Source: Sphingomonas aerophila (GTDB lineage: Bacteria > Pseudomonadota > Alphaproteobacteria > Sphingomonadales > Sphingomonadaceae). Taken from it: DNA of 64,000 nucleotides. Position 1 is the stretch's first letter; every line of letters starts with the position of its first letter. Positions 29,030 to 38,509 of the stretch are shown piece after piece. A model generated the notes under the pieces. It saw only the letters and a list, made by a program, of their open reading frames with translations, was not told the origin of the DNA and did not search any database. The stretch is from positions 148,870 to 212,869 of the forward strand of contig NZ_JACIJK010000008.1 in NCBI RefSeq assembly GCF_014199305.1, given 5' to 3'. Both the position numbers and the translations under genes were made by a program.

Positions 29030-30103
29030 GTGGCTGTCAACGCAAAGAACTGGCAGGAACTGAAGAAGCCAAACGGGCTTGAGAAGAAGTCTGGCGGCGA
29101 CGGCAAGCGGCGCGCGACTTTTGTCGCCGAGCCGCTTGAGCGTGGGTTCGGCCTGACGCTCGGCAACGCGCTTCGCCGCGTGCTGCTGTCCAGCCTGCAG
29201 GGCGCCGCCGTGACCTCGATCAAGATCGAGAACGTGCTGCACGAGTTCTCAAGCCTGGCCGGCGTCCGTGAGGACGTGACGGATATCGTCCTGAACGTGA
29301 AGCAGATCGCGATCCGCATGCAGGGCGAAGGCCCCAAGCGGCTTCAGCTGTCCGCGACCGGCCCGGGCGAGGTAACGGCAGGCGACATCGCCGTGTCGGG
29401 TGACATCGAAGTGATGAACCCCGAACTGGTGATCTGCCACCTGGACGAGGGTGCGACGCTCAACATGGAGCTGACCGCCGACGTGGGTAAGGGCTATGTA
29501 CCCGCCACGGCGAACCGTCCGGCCGACGCACCGATCGGCCTGATCCCGGTTGACGCGCTGTACTCGCCGGTCCGCCAGGTCAGCTACAAGGTGGACCCGA
29601 CCCGCGTGGGTCAGGACCTCGACTATGACAAGCTGACGTTGACGGTCGAGACCGATGGCACCGTGACCCCGGACGATGCAGTCGGCTATGCCGGCCGGAT
29701 CCTCCAGGACCAGCTGGCGCTGTTCGTGCACTTTGACGAGGGCCAGATTACCCGTGCGGCGGCTCCGGTCGGCCAGGCGGCCGTTCCGGCAACCGGCGGT
29801 GCGGAGCCGGTCGGCGACACGCAGCAGATCAACCGTTACCTTCTCAAGAAGGTGGACGAGCTGGAACTGTCCGTGCGTTCGGCCAACTGCCTGAAGAACG
29901 ACAACATCATCTATATCGGCGATCTGGTCGGCAAGACCGAGGCCGAGATGCTGCGCACCCCGAACTTCGGCCGCAAGTCGCTCAACGAGATCAAGGAAGT
30001 ACTCTCGTCGATGGGTCTGCGCCTCGGCATGGAAATCCCGGGCTGGCCGCCTGAGAACATCGAGGAGATGGCCAAGAAGCTCGAGCAGGAGATCATGGGC
30101 TGA
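29030..30103 (+). CDS. rpoA: RNA polymerase alpha subunit
   Basis: The 357-residue subunit has the N-terminal assembly domain ([31 protein letters not shown]) to about residue 235. A flexible linker ([16 protein letters not shown]) leads to the C-terminal domain ([23 protein letters not shown], then [17 protein letters not shown]), which binds UP elements and activators. It starts with GTG at 29030. Length is normal for Sphingomonadaceae. Confidence 0.98.
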   Translation: MAVNAKNWQELKKPNGLEKKSGGDGKRRATFVAEPLERGFGLTLGNALRRVLLSSLQGAAVTSIKIENVLHEFSSLAGVREDVTDIVLNVKQIAIRMQGEGPKRLQLSATGPGEVTAGDIAVSGDIEVMNPELVICHLDEGATLNMELTADVGKGYVPATANRPADAPIGLIPVDALYSPVRQVSYKVDPTRVGQDLDYDKLTLTVETDGTVTPDDAVGYAGRILQDQLALFVHFDEGQITRAAAPVGQAAVPATGGAEPVGDTQQINRYLLKKVDELELSVRSANCLKNDNIIYIGDLVGKTEAEMLRTPNFGRKSLNEIKEVLSSMGLRLGMEIPGWPPENIEEMAKKLEQEIMG

Positions 30104-30109
30104 TTTGCA

Positions 30110-30270
30110 CCGGCGCAGCGTGGCTGCGCCGGCGACAAGCAGCCCTGTCCGGCGGGTCGGCGTGCCGACCCGTTCGACAACGCGGGCCTTGCCCGCGGTG
30201 GGCCTGAAAAGAATGGATCTCCGGCCTTCGCCGGGGGTTCGAGGTGATGGTGGCGACCTGAACGGCCACC
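30110..30270 (+). repeat. Five consecutive hairpins in the rpoA-rplQ spacer
   Basis: Immediately after the rpoA stop, perfect stems pair 30110-30119 with 30123-30132 (10 bases), 30153-30161 with 30164-30172 (9), 30181-30187 with 30191-30197 (7), 30221-30225 with 30230-30234 (5) and 30249-30254 with 30265-30270 (6). The spacer is 218 bases, long for this operon. None has a proper T tract. The fourth resembles the CCGGCCTTCGCCGG cores common in Sphingomonas dispersed palindromes. Confidence 0.55.
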
Positions 30271-30321
30271 TGGATCGGGGTACCTCATCCGGCCCCCCTA
30301 CGAACGAAGAAGGAAGTTTCC

Positions 30322-30744
30322 ATGCGTCATCGCGTCGGCGGCCGTAAGCTGCAGCGTACCTCGGCCCATCGTCTGGCCCTGTTCCGCAACATGTCGGCCG
30401 CCCTCATCAAGCATGAGCAGATCACCACCACGGTGGCCAAGGCGAAGGAGCTTCGCCCTTATATCGAGAAGCTGATCACCCTGGCGAAGAAGGGCGGCCT
30501 GTCGAACCGTCGTCTGGCACATTCGCGCCTGCTGGACGATGCACAGCTTTCCAAGTTGTTCGACACGTTGGCTGCTCGCTACGCCGGTCGTAACGGTGGC
30601 TACACCCGTGTCATCAAGGCAGGCATCCGTGCGTCGGATGCGTCGCCGATGGCTATCATCGAGTTCGTCGACCGCGACGTGTCGGCCAAGGGCCAGGACT
30701 CCGGTCCTGTCCAGCTCGACGAGGACTTCGACGAGGCAGCCTGA
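30322..30744 (+). CDS. rplQ: 50S ribosomal protein L17
   Basis: The 140-residue protein begins [20 protein letters not shown] and includes [19 protein letters not shown] and [15 protein letters not shown], all L17 hallmarks. It binds near the peptide exit tunnel. A GAAGGAAG ribosome binding site precedes the ATG. It is the last gene of the operon and is followed by a terminator. Confidence 0.98.
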   Translation: MRHRVGGRKLQRTSAHRLALFRNMSAALIKHEQITTTVAKAKELRPYIEKLITLAKKGGLSNRRLAHSRLLDDAQLSKLFDTLAARYAGRNGGYTRVIKAGIRASDASPMAIIEFVDRDVSAKGQDSGPVQLDEDFDEAA

Positions 30745-30802
30745 AGCAGGCAGGGCGCGGGTCATTGATCCCGCGTTCGTAGACCTTGTTTTTGCGTTGA
30801 GA

Positions 30803-30838
30803 GACAAGAGGCCGCTCCGGAGACGGGGCGGCCTTTGT
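30803..30838. terminator. Intrinsic terminator after rplQ, usable from both sides
   Basis: GACAAGAGGCCGC at 30803-30815 pairs with GCGGCCTTTGTC at 30828 onward, apart from one bulged G, around a 12-base loop. The T-containing arm serves as a short U tail on the plus strand. It lies between rplQ and the convergent TPR gene. Confidence 0.7.
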
Positions 30839-30852
30839 CGTGCCTGGACGAC

Positions 30853-31209
30853 CTAGCGCGAGGCAATCATTTCCGCCGGCAGGCTGCGCAGACCTGTGAG
30901 GGCGATCCGGTGCGATGACACGGTGCTGCCGTTTGCCAGCGTCAAGGGCTCATCCGCACGCGCCAGCACGTCGCGATACAGCCGCCGCGCCTCGTCCACG
31001 CGGTTGGTCTTCATATAGATGCTCGCCAGGTTGACCAGCAGATCGGGGTCGTTGGGGAACATGCGCCGTTGATGAGCAATCTCGCGCTCCGCCGCCGGAA
31101 GGTCGCCGCGCATCAACTGCTCGGCTCCGCTGAAGCTTTGCGCCATAGCGAGCCCGGGCACGCCGAGCCCGAGCCCCGCCACGACAAGGTAGACAAGCGT
31201 CCGCATCAT
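30853..31209 (-). CDS. Exported small TPR-repeat protein
   Basis: The 118-residue protein has a signal peptide (LVVAGLGLGVPGLAMAQS). A helical segment follows with one clear tetratricopeptide unit: PNDPDLLVNLASIYMKTNRVDEARRLYRDVLA in outline, with a weaker partial repeat before it. TPR units mediate protein-protein contacts; the partner is unknown. It is probably periplasmic. Confidence 0.75.
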   Translation of the reverse strand: MMRTLVYLVVAGLGLGVPGLAMAQSFSGAEQLMRGDLPAAEREIAHQRRMFPNDPDLLVNLASIYMKTNRVDEARRLYRDVLARADEPLTLANGSTVSSHRIALTGLRSLPAEMIASR

Positions 31210-31359
31210 CTCTCTCCGTCTGCCTCCCTCCGCGGGAAGTTACATTGCGATGACAGGAGTGTGACACATCCATGACAAAGCGCAAGCAGCGGGGAAAGTG
31301 AGCGCGTGCCGCTCGTGCGGCCCCTTTCGCGCCTCGGCCAGGGTCGCTAGACGGCGGCC

Positions 31360-32916
31360 ATGCAGCACCCCGAAAGCATCCTCATTGTCGATTTCGGCAG
31401 CCAGGTTACCCAGCTGATCGCCCGCCGCGTGCGTGAGGCCGGCGTTTATAGCGAGGTGGCACCGTTCCAGTCGGCCGAGGAAGCGTTCGACCGCATGAGG
31501 CCTGCAGGCATCATCCTGTCGGGCGGCCCGGCGTCAGTGACACTGGAAACAAGCCCACGGGCCCCGCAGCGGCTGCTTGAGGCAGGCGTTCCGGTACTGG
31601 GCATCTGCTACGGCCAGCAGCTCATGAGCGCTCAGCTGGGCGGGAATGTCGTCATCTCGGGCGACGGGGGTGAGTTCGGCAAGGCGTTTGTCGAGGTGAA
31701 ACAGTCTTGCGCGCTGTTCGAGGGGCTGTGGCAGCCAGGCGAGCGGCATCAGGTCTGGATGAGCCATGGCGACAAGGTCGACGCGATCCCGCCCGGGTTC
31801 GAGCCGGTCGCGACAAGCGAGGGCGCGCCCTTTGCGGTCGTCGCGGATGAGTCGCGACGTTTCTATGGGGTGCAATTCCATCCGGAGGTGGTTCACACGC
31901 CCGATGGCGGCAAGCTGATCGCCAACTTCGCCCGGCACGTCTGCGGCCTGGCGGGCGACTGGACCATGGCAGAGTTCCGCGGTGCCAAGATCCAGGAAAT
32001 TCGCGAGCAGGTCGGCAAGGGCCGGGTGATCTGCGGGCTGTCAGGCGGGGTCGACTCAGCTGTTGCGGCAGTGCTGATCCACGAGGCGATCGGCGAGCAG
32101 TTGACGTGCGTGTTCGTCGACCACGGCCTGATGCGGTCGGGCGAGGCGGAGCAGGTCGTGAGTCTGTTCCGGGGTCACTACAACATCCCGCTGGTCCATG
32201 TGGACGTCGCCGACCTGTTCCTGGGCGGCCTGGCCGGCGTCACGGACCCGGAGGCAAAGCGCAAGTTCATCGGCAAGACCTTCATTGAGGTCTTCGAGGC
32301 CGAAGCGAGCAAGGTCGGCGGGGCCGAGTTCCTGGCGCAGGGGACGCTGTACCCGGATGTCATTGAGAGCGTCAGCTTTACCGGCGGCCCGTCGGTCACG
32401 ATCAAGAGCCACCACAATGTCGGCGGCCTGCCCGAGCGCATGAACATGAAGCTTGTCGAGCCATTGCGTGAGCTGTTCAAGGACGAAGTGCGCGAGCTGG
32501 GTCGGGAGTTGGGGCTGCCAAACGCCTTTGTTGGACGGCACCCGTTTCCCGGACCCGGCCTCGCTATCCGTATACCCGGTGAGGTGACGCAGGAGCGTTG
32601 CGACATCCTGCGCAAGGCGGACGCGATCTACCTAGAGGAGATCAAGAACGCCGGGCTGTACGATTCGATCTGGCAGGCGTTCGCGGTGCTGCTCCCCGTG
32701 CGCACGGTCGGCGTGATGGGCGACGGGCGGACGTACGACTCGGTCCTGGCGCTTCGCGCGGTGACGTCGGTTGACGGAATGACGGCTGAAGTATTCGACT
32801 TTCCGGGCGATTTCCTTCCCCGCGTGGCTACTCGGATCGTGAATGAGGTGCGCGGGGTCAATCGAGTCGTCTACGATTATACCTCCAAGCCGCCGGGGAC
32901 GATCGAGTGGGAGTGA
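31360..32916 (+). CDS. guaA: GMP synthase (glutamine-hydrolysing)
   Basis: The 518-residue enzyme converts XMP, glutamine and ATP to GMP. The class I amidotransferase domain has the nucleophile in GICYGQQL and the His/Glu pair in [10 protein letters not shown]. The ATP-pyrophosphatase domain has the P-loop [13 protein letters not shown], and the C-terminal dimerisation domain ends [11 protein letters not shown], as is typical. Its stop overlaps the likely GTG start of the cyclophilin gene by 4 bases. Confidence 0.98.
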   Translation: MQHPESILIVDFGSQVTQLIARRVREAGVYSEVAPFQSAEEAFDRMRPAGIILSGGPASVTLETSPRAPQRLLEAGVPVLGICYGQQLMSAQLGGNVVISGDGGEFGKAFVEVKQSCALFEGLWQPGERHQVWMSHGDKVDAIPPGFEPVATSEGAPFAVVADESRRFYGVQFHPEVVHTPDGGKLIANFARHVCGLAGDWTMAEFRGAKIQEIREQVGKGRVICGLSGGVDSAVAAVLIHEAIGEQLTCVFVDHGLMRSGEAEQVVSLFRGHYNIPLVHVDVADLFLGGLAGVTDPEAKRKFIGKTFIEVFEAEASKVGGAEFLAQGTLYPDVIESVSFTGGPSVTIKSHHNVGGLPERMNMKLVEPLRELFKDEVRELGRELGLPNAFVGRHPFPGPGLAIRIPGEVTQERCDILRKADAIYLEEIKNAGLYDSIWQAFAVLLPVRTVGVMGDGRTYDSVLALRAVTSVDGMTAEVFDFPGDFLPRVATRIVNEVRGVNRVVYDYTSKPPGTIEWE

Positions 32917-33572
32917 GGGCGGTGCGGGCATTGCTGCCGCTCGCCGCGCTCCTGATCCCAGTTCCGGGCGTCGCCAAGCTCGCGACGGCTTCCGGGATCG
33001 TTAAGGTGCGACTGGCCACATCGGCTGGGCCGATTGTGATCGCGGTTGATACCAGGCGCGCGCCGAAAACTGGTGGCAACTTCCTCGCTTATGTCGATGA
33101 CGGCCGCTTCGACGACGTAAGCTTCTACCGGTCGTCACGCAGTCGCAAGGCGCCGCAATATGGCTTTATCCAGGGCGGTATCCGCACCGATGCGCGCCGG
33201 ATTCTGCCGCCGTTCCCGCACGAGCGGACCGACAGAACGGGTATCCTGCATCTCGACGGCACCATTTCGATGGCCCGCAAGATGGATCCCCGCTCGGCGG
33301 GTGGAAACTTCTTCATCACGGTCGGGCCGATCCCGGCCATGGACGCCCGCGGCGACTACCAGGGTTACGCCGCGTTCGGACGGGTGGTGTCGGGCATGGA
33401 TGTGGTGAAACGCATTCTTGCCATGCCGACTGGCGGCGGGATGGGCGGCCAGATGCTGCTACGTGAGGTCAAGCTGGTCAAGGCGACGCGGCTGAACGGC
33501 ACGCCGCACCCGACCAGCTATCCCAAAGCCTGGATCATCGAAAAGAAGATACCAGCCCGGCCTGCACGGTAG
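32913..33572 (+). CDS. Exported cyclophilin-type peptidylprolyl isomerase
   Basis: The 219-residue protein has a signal peptide ([16 protein letters not shown]). The cyclophilin domain follows with [21 protein letters not shown], a GGIRTD loop, [20 protein letters not shown] and [17 protein letters not shown]. It catalyses cis-trans isomerisation of Xaa-Pro bonds in the periplasm. I chose the GTG at 32913 because it makes a GTGA overlap with guaA; GTG codons at 32907 and 32922 are alternatives. Confidence 0.88.
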   Translation: MRAVRALLPLAALLIPVPGVAKLATASGIVKVRLATSAGPIVIAVDTRRAPKTGGNFLAYVDDGRFDDVSFYRSSRSRKAPQYGFIQGGIRTDARRILPPFPHERTDRTGILHLDGTISMARKMDPRSAGGNFFITVGPIPAMDARGDYQGYAAFGRVVSGMDVVKRILAMPTGGGMGGQMLLREVKLVKATRLNGTPHPTSYPKAWIIEKKIPARPAR

Positions 33573-33579
33573 CCGCGCC

Positions 33580-34047
33580 TTATTTCCCGGCCGGTTGGGT
33601 CAGCTTGGTGCCGAGCAGCACCATTCGCCCGCCCGTGATCCCGAACCAGTGCGGCACGCCAGCGGGCACGATGATCACGTCGCCGGCGTGGAGCGGGTAG
33701 GTGGTCCCGCCCTCAATCTTGTCGCCCTCGATCAGGTCGGCACGCGTCGTGGTCGGCGCGACCATGGTGCCGCCCATCACCAGCGTGCCTGATCCGTCGA
33801 TCACCGTCGCGTACTCGGCCTGATCCGGGTGAACAGCGGGGCGACCGGGGCGCTTCCAGATTTCGATCGCGGCAATCGCCTCACCGCCCTGAAGGAGCGG
33901 GCGCCAGGCAAAGCCTTGTCCGGGCTTCATGTCACGCTCCATTGCCGCGACCTGTGCCTTGATGACGGAGGGCGTCGCGACGCTGGTGTCCCGCGCAGCG
34001 AGCGGGGCGGCGGCAAGCACCAACAAACAGGCAAGTGATTTGATCAT
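33580..34047 (-). CDS. Exported cupin-domain protein
   Basis: The 155-residue protein has a signal peptide (LACLLVLAAAPLAARD) and one cupin barrel. Motif 1 is partly visible as HPDQAEYATVIDGSGTLVMGG and motif 2 as HAGDVIIVPAGVPHWF. His and Glu ligands for a metal are plausible but incomplete, and the reaction cannot be named. It converges on the cyclophilin gene. Confidence 0.78.
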   Translation of the reverse strand: MIKSLACLLVLAAAPLAARDTSVATPSVIKAQVAAMERDMKPGQGFAWRPLLQGGEAIAAIEIWKRPGRPAVHPDQAEYATVIDGSGTLVMGGTMVAPTTTRADLIEGDKIEGGTTYPLHAGDVIIVPAGVPHWFGITGGRMVLLGTKLTQPAGK

Positions 34048-34132
34048 CGCATCCTCCGGATCATTCCGGCGTATGCGTAACGGGGGAGAGAGCCGCTGGC
34101 GAGAGCGCCGCTGGACCGATCAGGTGGTGGAT

Positions 34133-34209
34133 TGGTCGGGGAAAGAGGATTCGAACCTCCGGCCCCTGCCTCCCGAAGACAGTGCTCTACCAGGCTGAGC
34201 TATTCCCCG
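34133..34209 (-). tRNA. tRNA-Pro (CGG anticodon)
   Basis: The minus strand folds into a cloverleaf. The acceptor CGGGGAA pairs with TTCCCCG, the D arm is GCTC/GAGC, the anticodon stem CTGTC/GGCAG encloses loop TTCGGGA with anticodon CGG, and the T loop is GGTTCGAATCC. The discriminator is A and CCA is encoded. It closely resembles E. coli proK. Confidence 0.97.
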
Positions 34210-34634
34210 ACCGATCATCTGCCGCCCCTGGTGTCGTGGCGGCAGGCGAGGGCCTCTAGCGGCAGTCGCCGGGCAGTTCAACCCGGCAAATCGGCAGGGG
34301 CCGGCAGCATGGCATCGATGCGCGTGAACTTATCCCGCGGGGTCGGCCCGTCGCTGGGGAACTCTGGCCGCCCATCTGCTTGCCGGGTTGAAGGCGGGAC
34401 CAGGTCGACAAAGCCTGATGCTGAAGTGCGTCCCGTCCAGCGCTCCGCCTCGCGGCGATGACGTGGAGGCCTCCGCTCACGGCAGGGACCGCTACCGGCG
34501 CCTGCCGAGCCTTACCGTCGGGCTCGCATATTCGGACTGCGCGCAATACATGGGTCACCGCTCGCTTTGGCAAGATGGCGACGGGGTGCTAACGGCTCCG
34601 TCAACTCCGCACTCCCTCAATAGAAAAGCGCATC
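34210..34634. other. 425-base region without a credible gene
   Basis: No reading frame here has a convincing start, codon pattern or family signature. It contains a perfect 13-base inverted repeat, 34277-34289 with 34380-34392, separated by 90 bases. The first arm also forms a short hairpin with GCCGGG just before it. The 3' part should contain the lepA promoter, but no consensus is clear. Confidence 0.5.
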
Positions 34635-36446
34635 GTGGCCACTCCGCTCGACCGTATCCGTAATTTCTCGATCATCGCACACATCGACCACGGCAAGTCG
34701 ACGCTCGCCGACCGGCTGATCCAGGCCACTGGCGGCCTGTCCGACCGTGAGATGAGCGAGCAGGTGCTCGACAACATGGACATCGAGAAGGAGCGCGGGA
34801 TCACCATCAAGGCGCAAACGGTGCGCCTGTCGTACAAGGCCCAGGATGGGGTCGAGTACACGCTGAACCTGATGGACACGCCGGGTCACGTCGACTTCGC
34901 CTATGAGGTGAGCCGCAGCCTCGCAGCGTGCGAGGGTGCGTTGCTGGTCGTGGACGCGGCGCAGGGCGTCGAGGCGCAGACGCTGGCCAATGTCTACCAG
35001 TCGATCGAACACGACCACGAGATCGTGCCGGTGATCAACAAGATCGATCTGCCCGCCGCCGAGCCTGAAAAGGTGCGCAAGGAGATCGAGGATGTGATCG
35101 GCATCGATGCGTCCGAAGCGGTGCTGGCGTCCGCCAAGTCCGGGATCGGCATAGCCGACATCCTGGAGGCGGTGGTCAAGAAGATCCCGGCCCCGAAGGG
35201 GGACGCGACCGCCCCGTTGAAGGCGATGCTGGTTGACAGCTGGTATGACCCATATCTCGGCGTGGTTATCCTGGTGCGCGTCATGGAAGGCACGCTGAAA
35301 AAGGGGCAGCAGGTCACCTTCATGCAGGCGGGGACGCAGCACCTGGTTGATCGGGTCGGCTGTTTTCGGCCGAAGATCGAGCAGTTGACGGATTTGGGGC
35401 CGGGCGAAATTGGCTTCATCACCGCGCAGATCAAGGATGTGGCGCAGGCGCGGGTCGGCGACACGCTGACCGACACGAAGCGGCCTGCGGCAGAGGCGCT
35501 GCCGGGGTTCAAGGAAGTTCAGCCGGTCGTCTTTTGCGGCCTGTTCCCGGTCGACGCCAACGACTTTGAAAAGCTGCGCGAGTCGATTTCCAAGCTGCGC
35601 CTGAACGATGCGAGCTTTTCGTTTGAGATGGAGACCTCGGCCGCGCTCGGTTTCGGGTTTCGCTGCGGCTTCCTGGGGCTGTTGCACCTGGAGATCATTC
35701 AGGAGCGGCTGACCCGCGAGTACGATCTGGACCTGATCACCACCGCGCCGTCGGTGGTCTATGAGATCGAGCTTAGCCATGACGGCGGCCATATCGAGCT
35801 GCACAATCCGGCCGACATGCCCGATCCCAACAAGATCGAGACGATCAGCGAGCCGTGGATCAACGCCACCATCTATGTGCCGGACGAATATCTTGGGTCG
35901 GTCCTGAAGCTGTGCCAGGATCGCCGAGGCATCCAGAAGAACCTGACTTATGTCGGCGGGCGCGCCCAGGCGACCTATGAATTGCCGCTCAACGAGGTGG
36001 TGTTCGACTTCTACGATCGGCTGAAGTCGCTGTCGAAGGGCTATGCGAGCTTCGACTACACCCAGATCGGGTACCGCGAAGGCGACCTGGTCAAGATGGG
36101 CATCCTGGTCAACGAGGAGCCGGTCGACGCGCTCAGCATGATCGTTCACCGCAGCACTGCAGAGGTTCGCGGCCGCGGCATGGTGGAACGACTGAAAGAA
36201 CTGATCCCGCGCCACTTGTTCAAGATCCCCATCCAGGCAGCGATCGGCGGCAAGGTGATTGCACGCGAGACGATCAGTGCGATGCGCAAGGACGTGACTG
36301 CGAAGTGCTATGGCGGCGACGCAACTCGCAAACGCAAGCTGCTGGATAAACAGAAAAAGGGCAAGGCGAAGATGCGCGAGTACGGCTCGGTCAGCATCCC
36401 GCAAGAGGCTTTCATTGCAGCACTCAGGATGGGTGACGAGAGCTGA
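34635..36446 (+). CDS. lepA: Elongation factor 4
   Basis: The 603-residue GTPase has G1 AHIDHGKST, the switch [12 protein letters not shown]3 DTPGHVDF and G4 NKIDLP. Domains II and III follow, and the LepA-specific C-terminal domain ([21 protein letters not shown]) ends the protein. It back-translocates or rescues stalled ribosomes under stress. The start is GTG at 34635, where the conserved protein begins. Confidence 0.97.
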   Translation: MATPLDRIRNFSIIAHIDHGKSTLADRLIQATGGLSDREMSEQVLDNMDIEKERGITIKAQTVRLSYKAQDGVEYTLNLMDTPGHVDFAYEVSRSLAACEGALLVVDAAQGVEAQTLANVYQSIEHDHEIVPVINKIDLPAAEPEKVRKEIEDVIGIDASEAVLASAKSGIGIADILEAVVKKIPAPKGDATAPLKAMLVDSWYDPYLGVVILVRVMEGTLKKGQQVTFMQAGTQHLVDRVGCFRPKIEQLTDLGPGEIGFITAQIKDVAQARVGDTLTDTKRPAAEALPGFKEVQPVVFCGLFPVDANDFEKLRESISKLRLNDASFSFEMETSAALGFGFRCGFLGLLHLEIIQERLTREYDLDLITTAPSVVYEIELSHDGGHIELHNPADMPDPNKIETISEPWINATIYVPDEYLGSVLKLCQDRRGIQKNLTYVGGRAQATYELPLNEVVFDFYDRLKSLSKGYASFDYTQIGYREGDLVKMGILVNEEPVDALSMIVHRSTAEVRGRGMVERLKELIPRHLFKIPIQAAIGGKVIARETISAMRKDVTAKCYGGDATRKRKLLDKQKKGKAKMREYGSVSIPQEAFIAALRMGDES

Positions 36447-36478
36447 GCCATGGTGCGGGCCAACGCGCCCGCGCTGCC

Positions 36479-37033
36479 TCAACCCTTGCGCAAGTCACCG
36501 TGCGCGTTGCTTAGCACCCAGCTGCGACTCCAGCGTTGCAGTCGCGGCAGGATCACCCACTGCAGTGAGGCCGTGAGAAGCAAGGAGGAGGGGATCAGCT
36601 GAACGAACGGCGGCAGGTCCTTGAGGACCAGCCGCACGAGAGAGCTGATCGTCAGCAGGACCGGGAACACCGCGATCCAGGTTGTCACGAAGCGCTTCCA
36701 CTTCGCTGCGCTTGCCTCGCTGGGCAGTTCGAAGCGGACACGCTCGCCGGCCTTGACCTGATCAAGGCCGGTCGAAAACCCGTCTGCTTCCCCGGTTAGC
36801 CGGCGGAAGTCCTCTCCACCCTTCCACCGTTCCGCTTCAGCTTGGGCTGCGAATTGGAAGAGAAGGTGCTGCAGCCCTTGAGTTTGGCCCAGGCGAATGG
36901 TGGCGATGTGGCCTGCGGCTTGTGCCGCGTCGGCACAGATGCGTTCAGCCCAGGCGTCAAAGCTTTTCTCATGACCGACGCGAATGGCGCGGCTGGAAAC
37001 CACGGTTGCAAGTGCAGCAATGTTGTGGGGCAT
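36479..37033 (-). CDS. ABM-superfamily membrane protein
   Basis: From the ATG at 37033 the protein has 184 residues. An N-terminal antibiotic-biosynthesis-monooxygenase-like ferredoxin fold (ATVVSSRAIRVGHEKSFDAWAERI) is followed by two membrane helices (FVTTWIAVFPVLLTISSLVRLVL and FVQLIPSSLLLTASLQWVILPRL, in outline). This matches the known ABM-plus-transmembrane proteins, whose role is not established. The longer frame upstream overlaps the KTSC gene and was not used. Confidence 0.72.
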   Translation of the reverse strand: MPHNIAALATVVSSRAIRVGHEKSFDAWAERICADAAQAAGHIATIRLGQTQGLQHLLFQFAAQAEAERWKGGEDFRRLTGEADGFSTGLDQVKAGERVRFELPSEASAAKWKRFVTTWIAVFPVLLTISSLVRLVLKDLPPFVQLIPSSLLLTASLQWVILPRLQRWSRSWVLSNAHGDLRKG

Positions 37034-37067
37034 GTGGAGCCAACGCCGGGCGCGCTCCAGAGTGCCT

Positions 37068-37304
37068 TCACTCCATGGGGTATCGGCGCCGGACGGGATC
37101 GGGGCGGCACTCGAAGTGACCCCGAACCTTGTCGTTGAAGAACTGACCTGCCGATGCGGCCTTGCCAAACGCGTCATAGATGGCGCGAGGCACACCGTCG
37201 TAGATGTACTTGCCCGACCGTTTGAAGAACACGGTCAGCGTTTCCGCATCGTCATCGAAGAGGATGCGGTCGATGAGGGACGACTGAAGGCGGCGGGCTC
37301 GCAT
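37068..37304 (-). CDS. KTSC-domain protein
   Basis: From the ATG at 37304 the protein has 78 residues. LQSSLIDRILFDDDAETLTVFF is followed by GKYIYDGVPRAIYDAFGKAASAGQFFN, the pattern of the KTSC domain, a small fold related to lysyl-tRNA-synthetase C-terminal segments and often found beside nucleic-acid-associated or phage proteins. Its function is unknown. A strong palindrome lies just upstream of the start. Confidence 0.75.
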   Translation of the reverse strand: MRARRLQSSLIDRILFDDDAETLTVFFKRSGKYIYDGVPRAIYDAFGKAASAGQFFNDKVRGHFECRPDPVRRRYPME

Positions 37305-37321
37305 GCGACGCTCGACGCGTG

Positions 37322-37352
37322 GTGCGACTCGTGGTTGCAACACGAGTCGCAC
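37322..37352. promoter_or_regulatory. Perfect 12-bp inverted repeat upstream of the KTSC gene
   Basis: GTGCGACTCGTG at 37322-37333 is exactly repeated in reverse complement at 37341-37352 around a 7-base loop whose centre is TTGCAA. The site begins 17 bases before the KTSC start codon on the minus strand. It may be an operator or a leader hairpin. There is no T tract on either side. Confidence 0.55.
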
Positions 37353-37400
37353 TCTGCGCTGAGTTGAATCGGATCTGCGCCGAGCCGAGCCGCTCCAGAC

Positions 37401-37431
37401 GAAGAAAGGGCGCCGGCCGCGGCCGACGCCC
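37401..37431 (-). terminator. Intrinsic terminator of the diiron-oxidase gene
   Basis: On the minus strand GGGCGTCGGCC (from 37431) pairs with GGCCGGCGCCC (to 37408), 11 bases with one wobble pair, and is followed by TTTCTTC at 37407-37401. It lies 24 bases after the stop of the gene at 37455. Confidence 0.75.
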
Positions 37432-37454
37432 ACCACCTTCACAGCGTCGTTGGT

Positions 37455-38348
37455 TCAGCCCCAGAGCTGTGCCCGATACGCCTCAAAGCAGCGTTCGCCG
37501 CATTTCAGCCGGATCAAGGCACCTTCGGCCATCGCGGTCGCACGGCGAGGATCTTCCTCGACTGCCGGACGGATTGCCTCGGCGTTCCAGTCCTCCGAGT
37601 GCTTGATGTCGAGGATGGCATGGAGATCGAAATAGCGCCGCTCCTTGTTCGAGAAGCCAAGACGCTTTAGCCCCTGCGCCGTCATCCGTGACCGGTCAGG
37701 TGCGGTCAGCTCGATGACGCCCAGCGCGCCCACCGAATGCCAGGCGTAGCGTCGGCTGCTTGCCATTGCCGTCATCGCATTGGCGAGCGCCAGGCTCTGC
37801 CACACGGTATTTTCGATGATGGGGTCGACCTTCAGCGTATCGGTCAGGGCGTCGAGCAGCAACCCATGCATGCCCGCCAGCTGGCCGCGGCCCATCTCAT
37901 CCCAATAATTGCGGGCAAGTTCCAGCTTGGGACGTGCGGGCAGCTTCACCTGCGTCATGGCGACCAGGTCGTCGAACCCGGCCTCTCCAGCGGCTTCTTG
38001 CTCGAAGAACCATTTCAGCTGTTCCAGGGATGCCTCTTCGGCGATCCAGGGGAACAACGGATCGCCTTGGCCCGGGCCGACCTGCTTCAGACCCTCAAAC
38101 CAATCGATGAACCCTTCAACGTCGGTCGGTGCAGCTGCAGCCTCGTCCGCTACTTCGGCCCGAAGCTCCTCCAGGAAGCCGCCCTCCAGCCGCTGCATGC
38201 GAACGTCCCGGTCAAGGCACCGCTGCCAATCCTCGGACGGGAAGTTAGGCTCCAGCCGCTCCCGGTTCCAATGCGCCAGGCCTCGCTGGAAACTGTCCGT
38301 CAAAAATTGCGATGCGCGCGGGGCGGCGTCGCGAAACAAGGTAGCCAT
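37455..38348 (-). CDS. Haem-oxygenase-like diiron oxidase family protein
   Basis: The 297-residue all-helical protein matches the iron-containing redox enzyme (HDO) family. Candidate metal ligands are Glu in WFFEQEAAGEAGFDDL, Glu and His in YWDEMGRGQLAGMHG, and Asp and His in RYFDLHAILDIKHSEDW. Known members oxidise or cleave small molecules, for example UndA and SznF. The ATG at 38348 has a strong GGGAGGA ribosome binding site 6 bases upstream. A 32-residue ORF ends 11 bases before it, and a terminator follows the gene, so the two make a compact transcript. The substrate is unknown. Confidence 0.78.
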   Translation of the reverse strand: MATLFRDAAPRASQFLTDSFQRGLAHWNRERLEPNFPSEDWQRCLDRDVRMQRLEGGFLEELRAEVADEAAAAPTDVEGFIDWFEGLKQVGPGQGDPLFPWIAEEASLEQLKWFFEQEAAGEAGFDDLVAMTQVKLPARPKLELARNYWDEMGRGQLAGMHGLLLDALTDTLKVDPIIENTVWQSLALANAMTAMASSRRYAWHSVGALGVIELTAPDRSRMTAQGLKRLGFSNKERRYFDLHAILDIKHSEDWNAEAIRPAVEEDPRRATAMAEGALIRLKCGERCFEAYRAQLWG

Positions 38349-38359
38349 TCGGGTCCTCC

Positions 38360-38458
38360 CTAATGCGGGAGAAACGGAGGGGGAACGCCGAGGTTCCCCA
38401 GCGGCTTGGGCGGTCGATTGTACCGGCAACACAGGTCATCATCCTGGTGGGAAAGCAT
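38360..38458 (-). CDS. 32-residue ORF coupled to the diiron-oxidase gene
   Basis: The minus strand encodes MLSHQDDDLCCRYNRPPKPL followed by GNLGVPPPFLPH and TAG. A GAGAAG ribosome binding site lies 3 bases before the ATG, and the stop is 11 bases from the next start codon. It has an acidic start, a Cys-Cys pair and a Pro-rich C-terminal half. It could be the peptide substrate of the neighbouring enzyme (a RiPP precursor) or a leader peptide in which Pro stalling controls the enzyme gene. Chance remains possible for so short a frame. Confidence 0.45.
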   Translation of the reverse strand: MLSHQDDDLCCRYNRPPKPLGNLGVPPPFLPH

Positions 38459-38509
38459 AGTCTTCTCGTGCTGCTGGTCAGGGTACCGGACGATCGGTAA
38501 GGCACTGCG

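Noticed and set aside
34388..34663. 91-codon frame between tRNA-Pro and lepA
   Set aside because: It runs into lepA in another frame, has no ribosome binding site and a random-looking composition.
34617..36482. A 621-codon open frame antisense to lepA
   Set aside because: It mirrors LepA codons exactly and shows the His/Arg/Asp-rich composition typical of such shadows.
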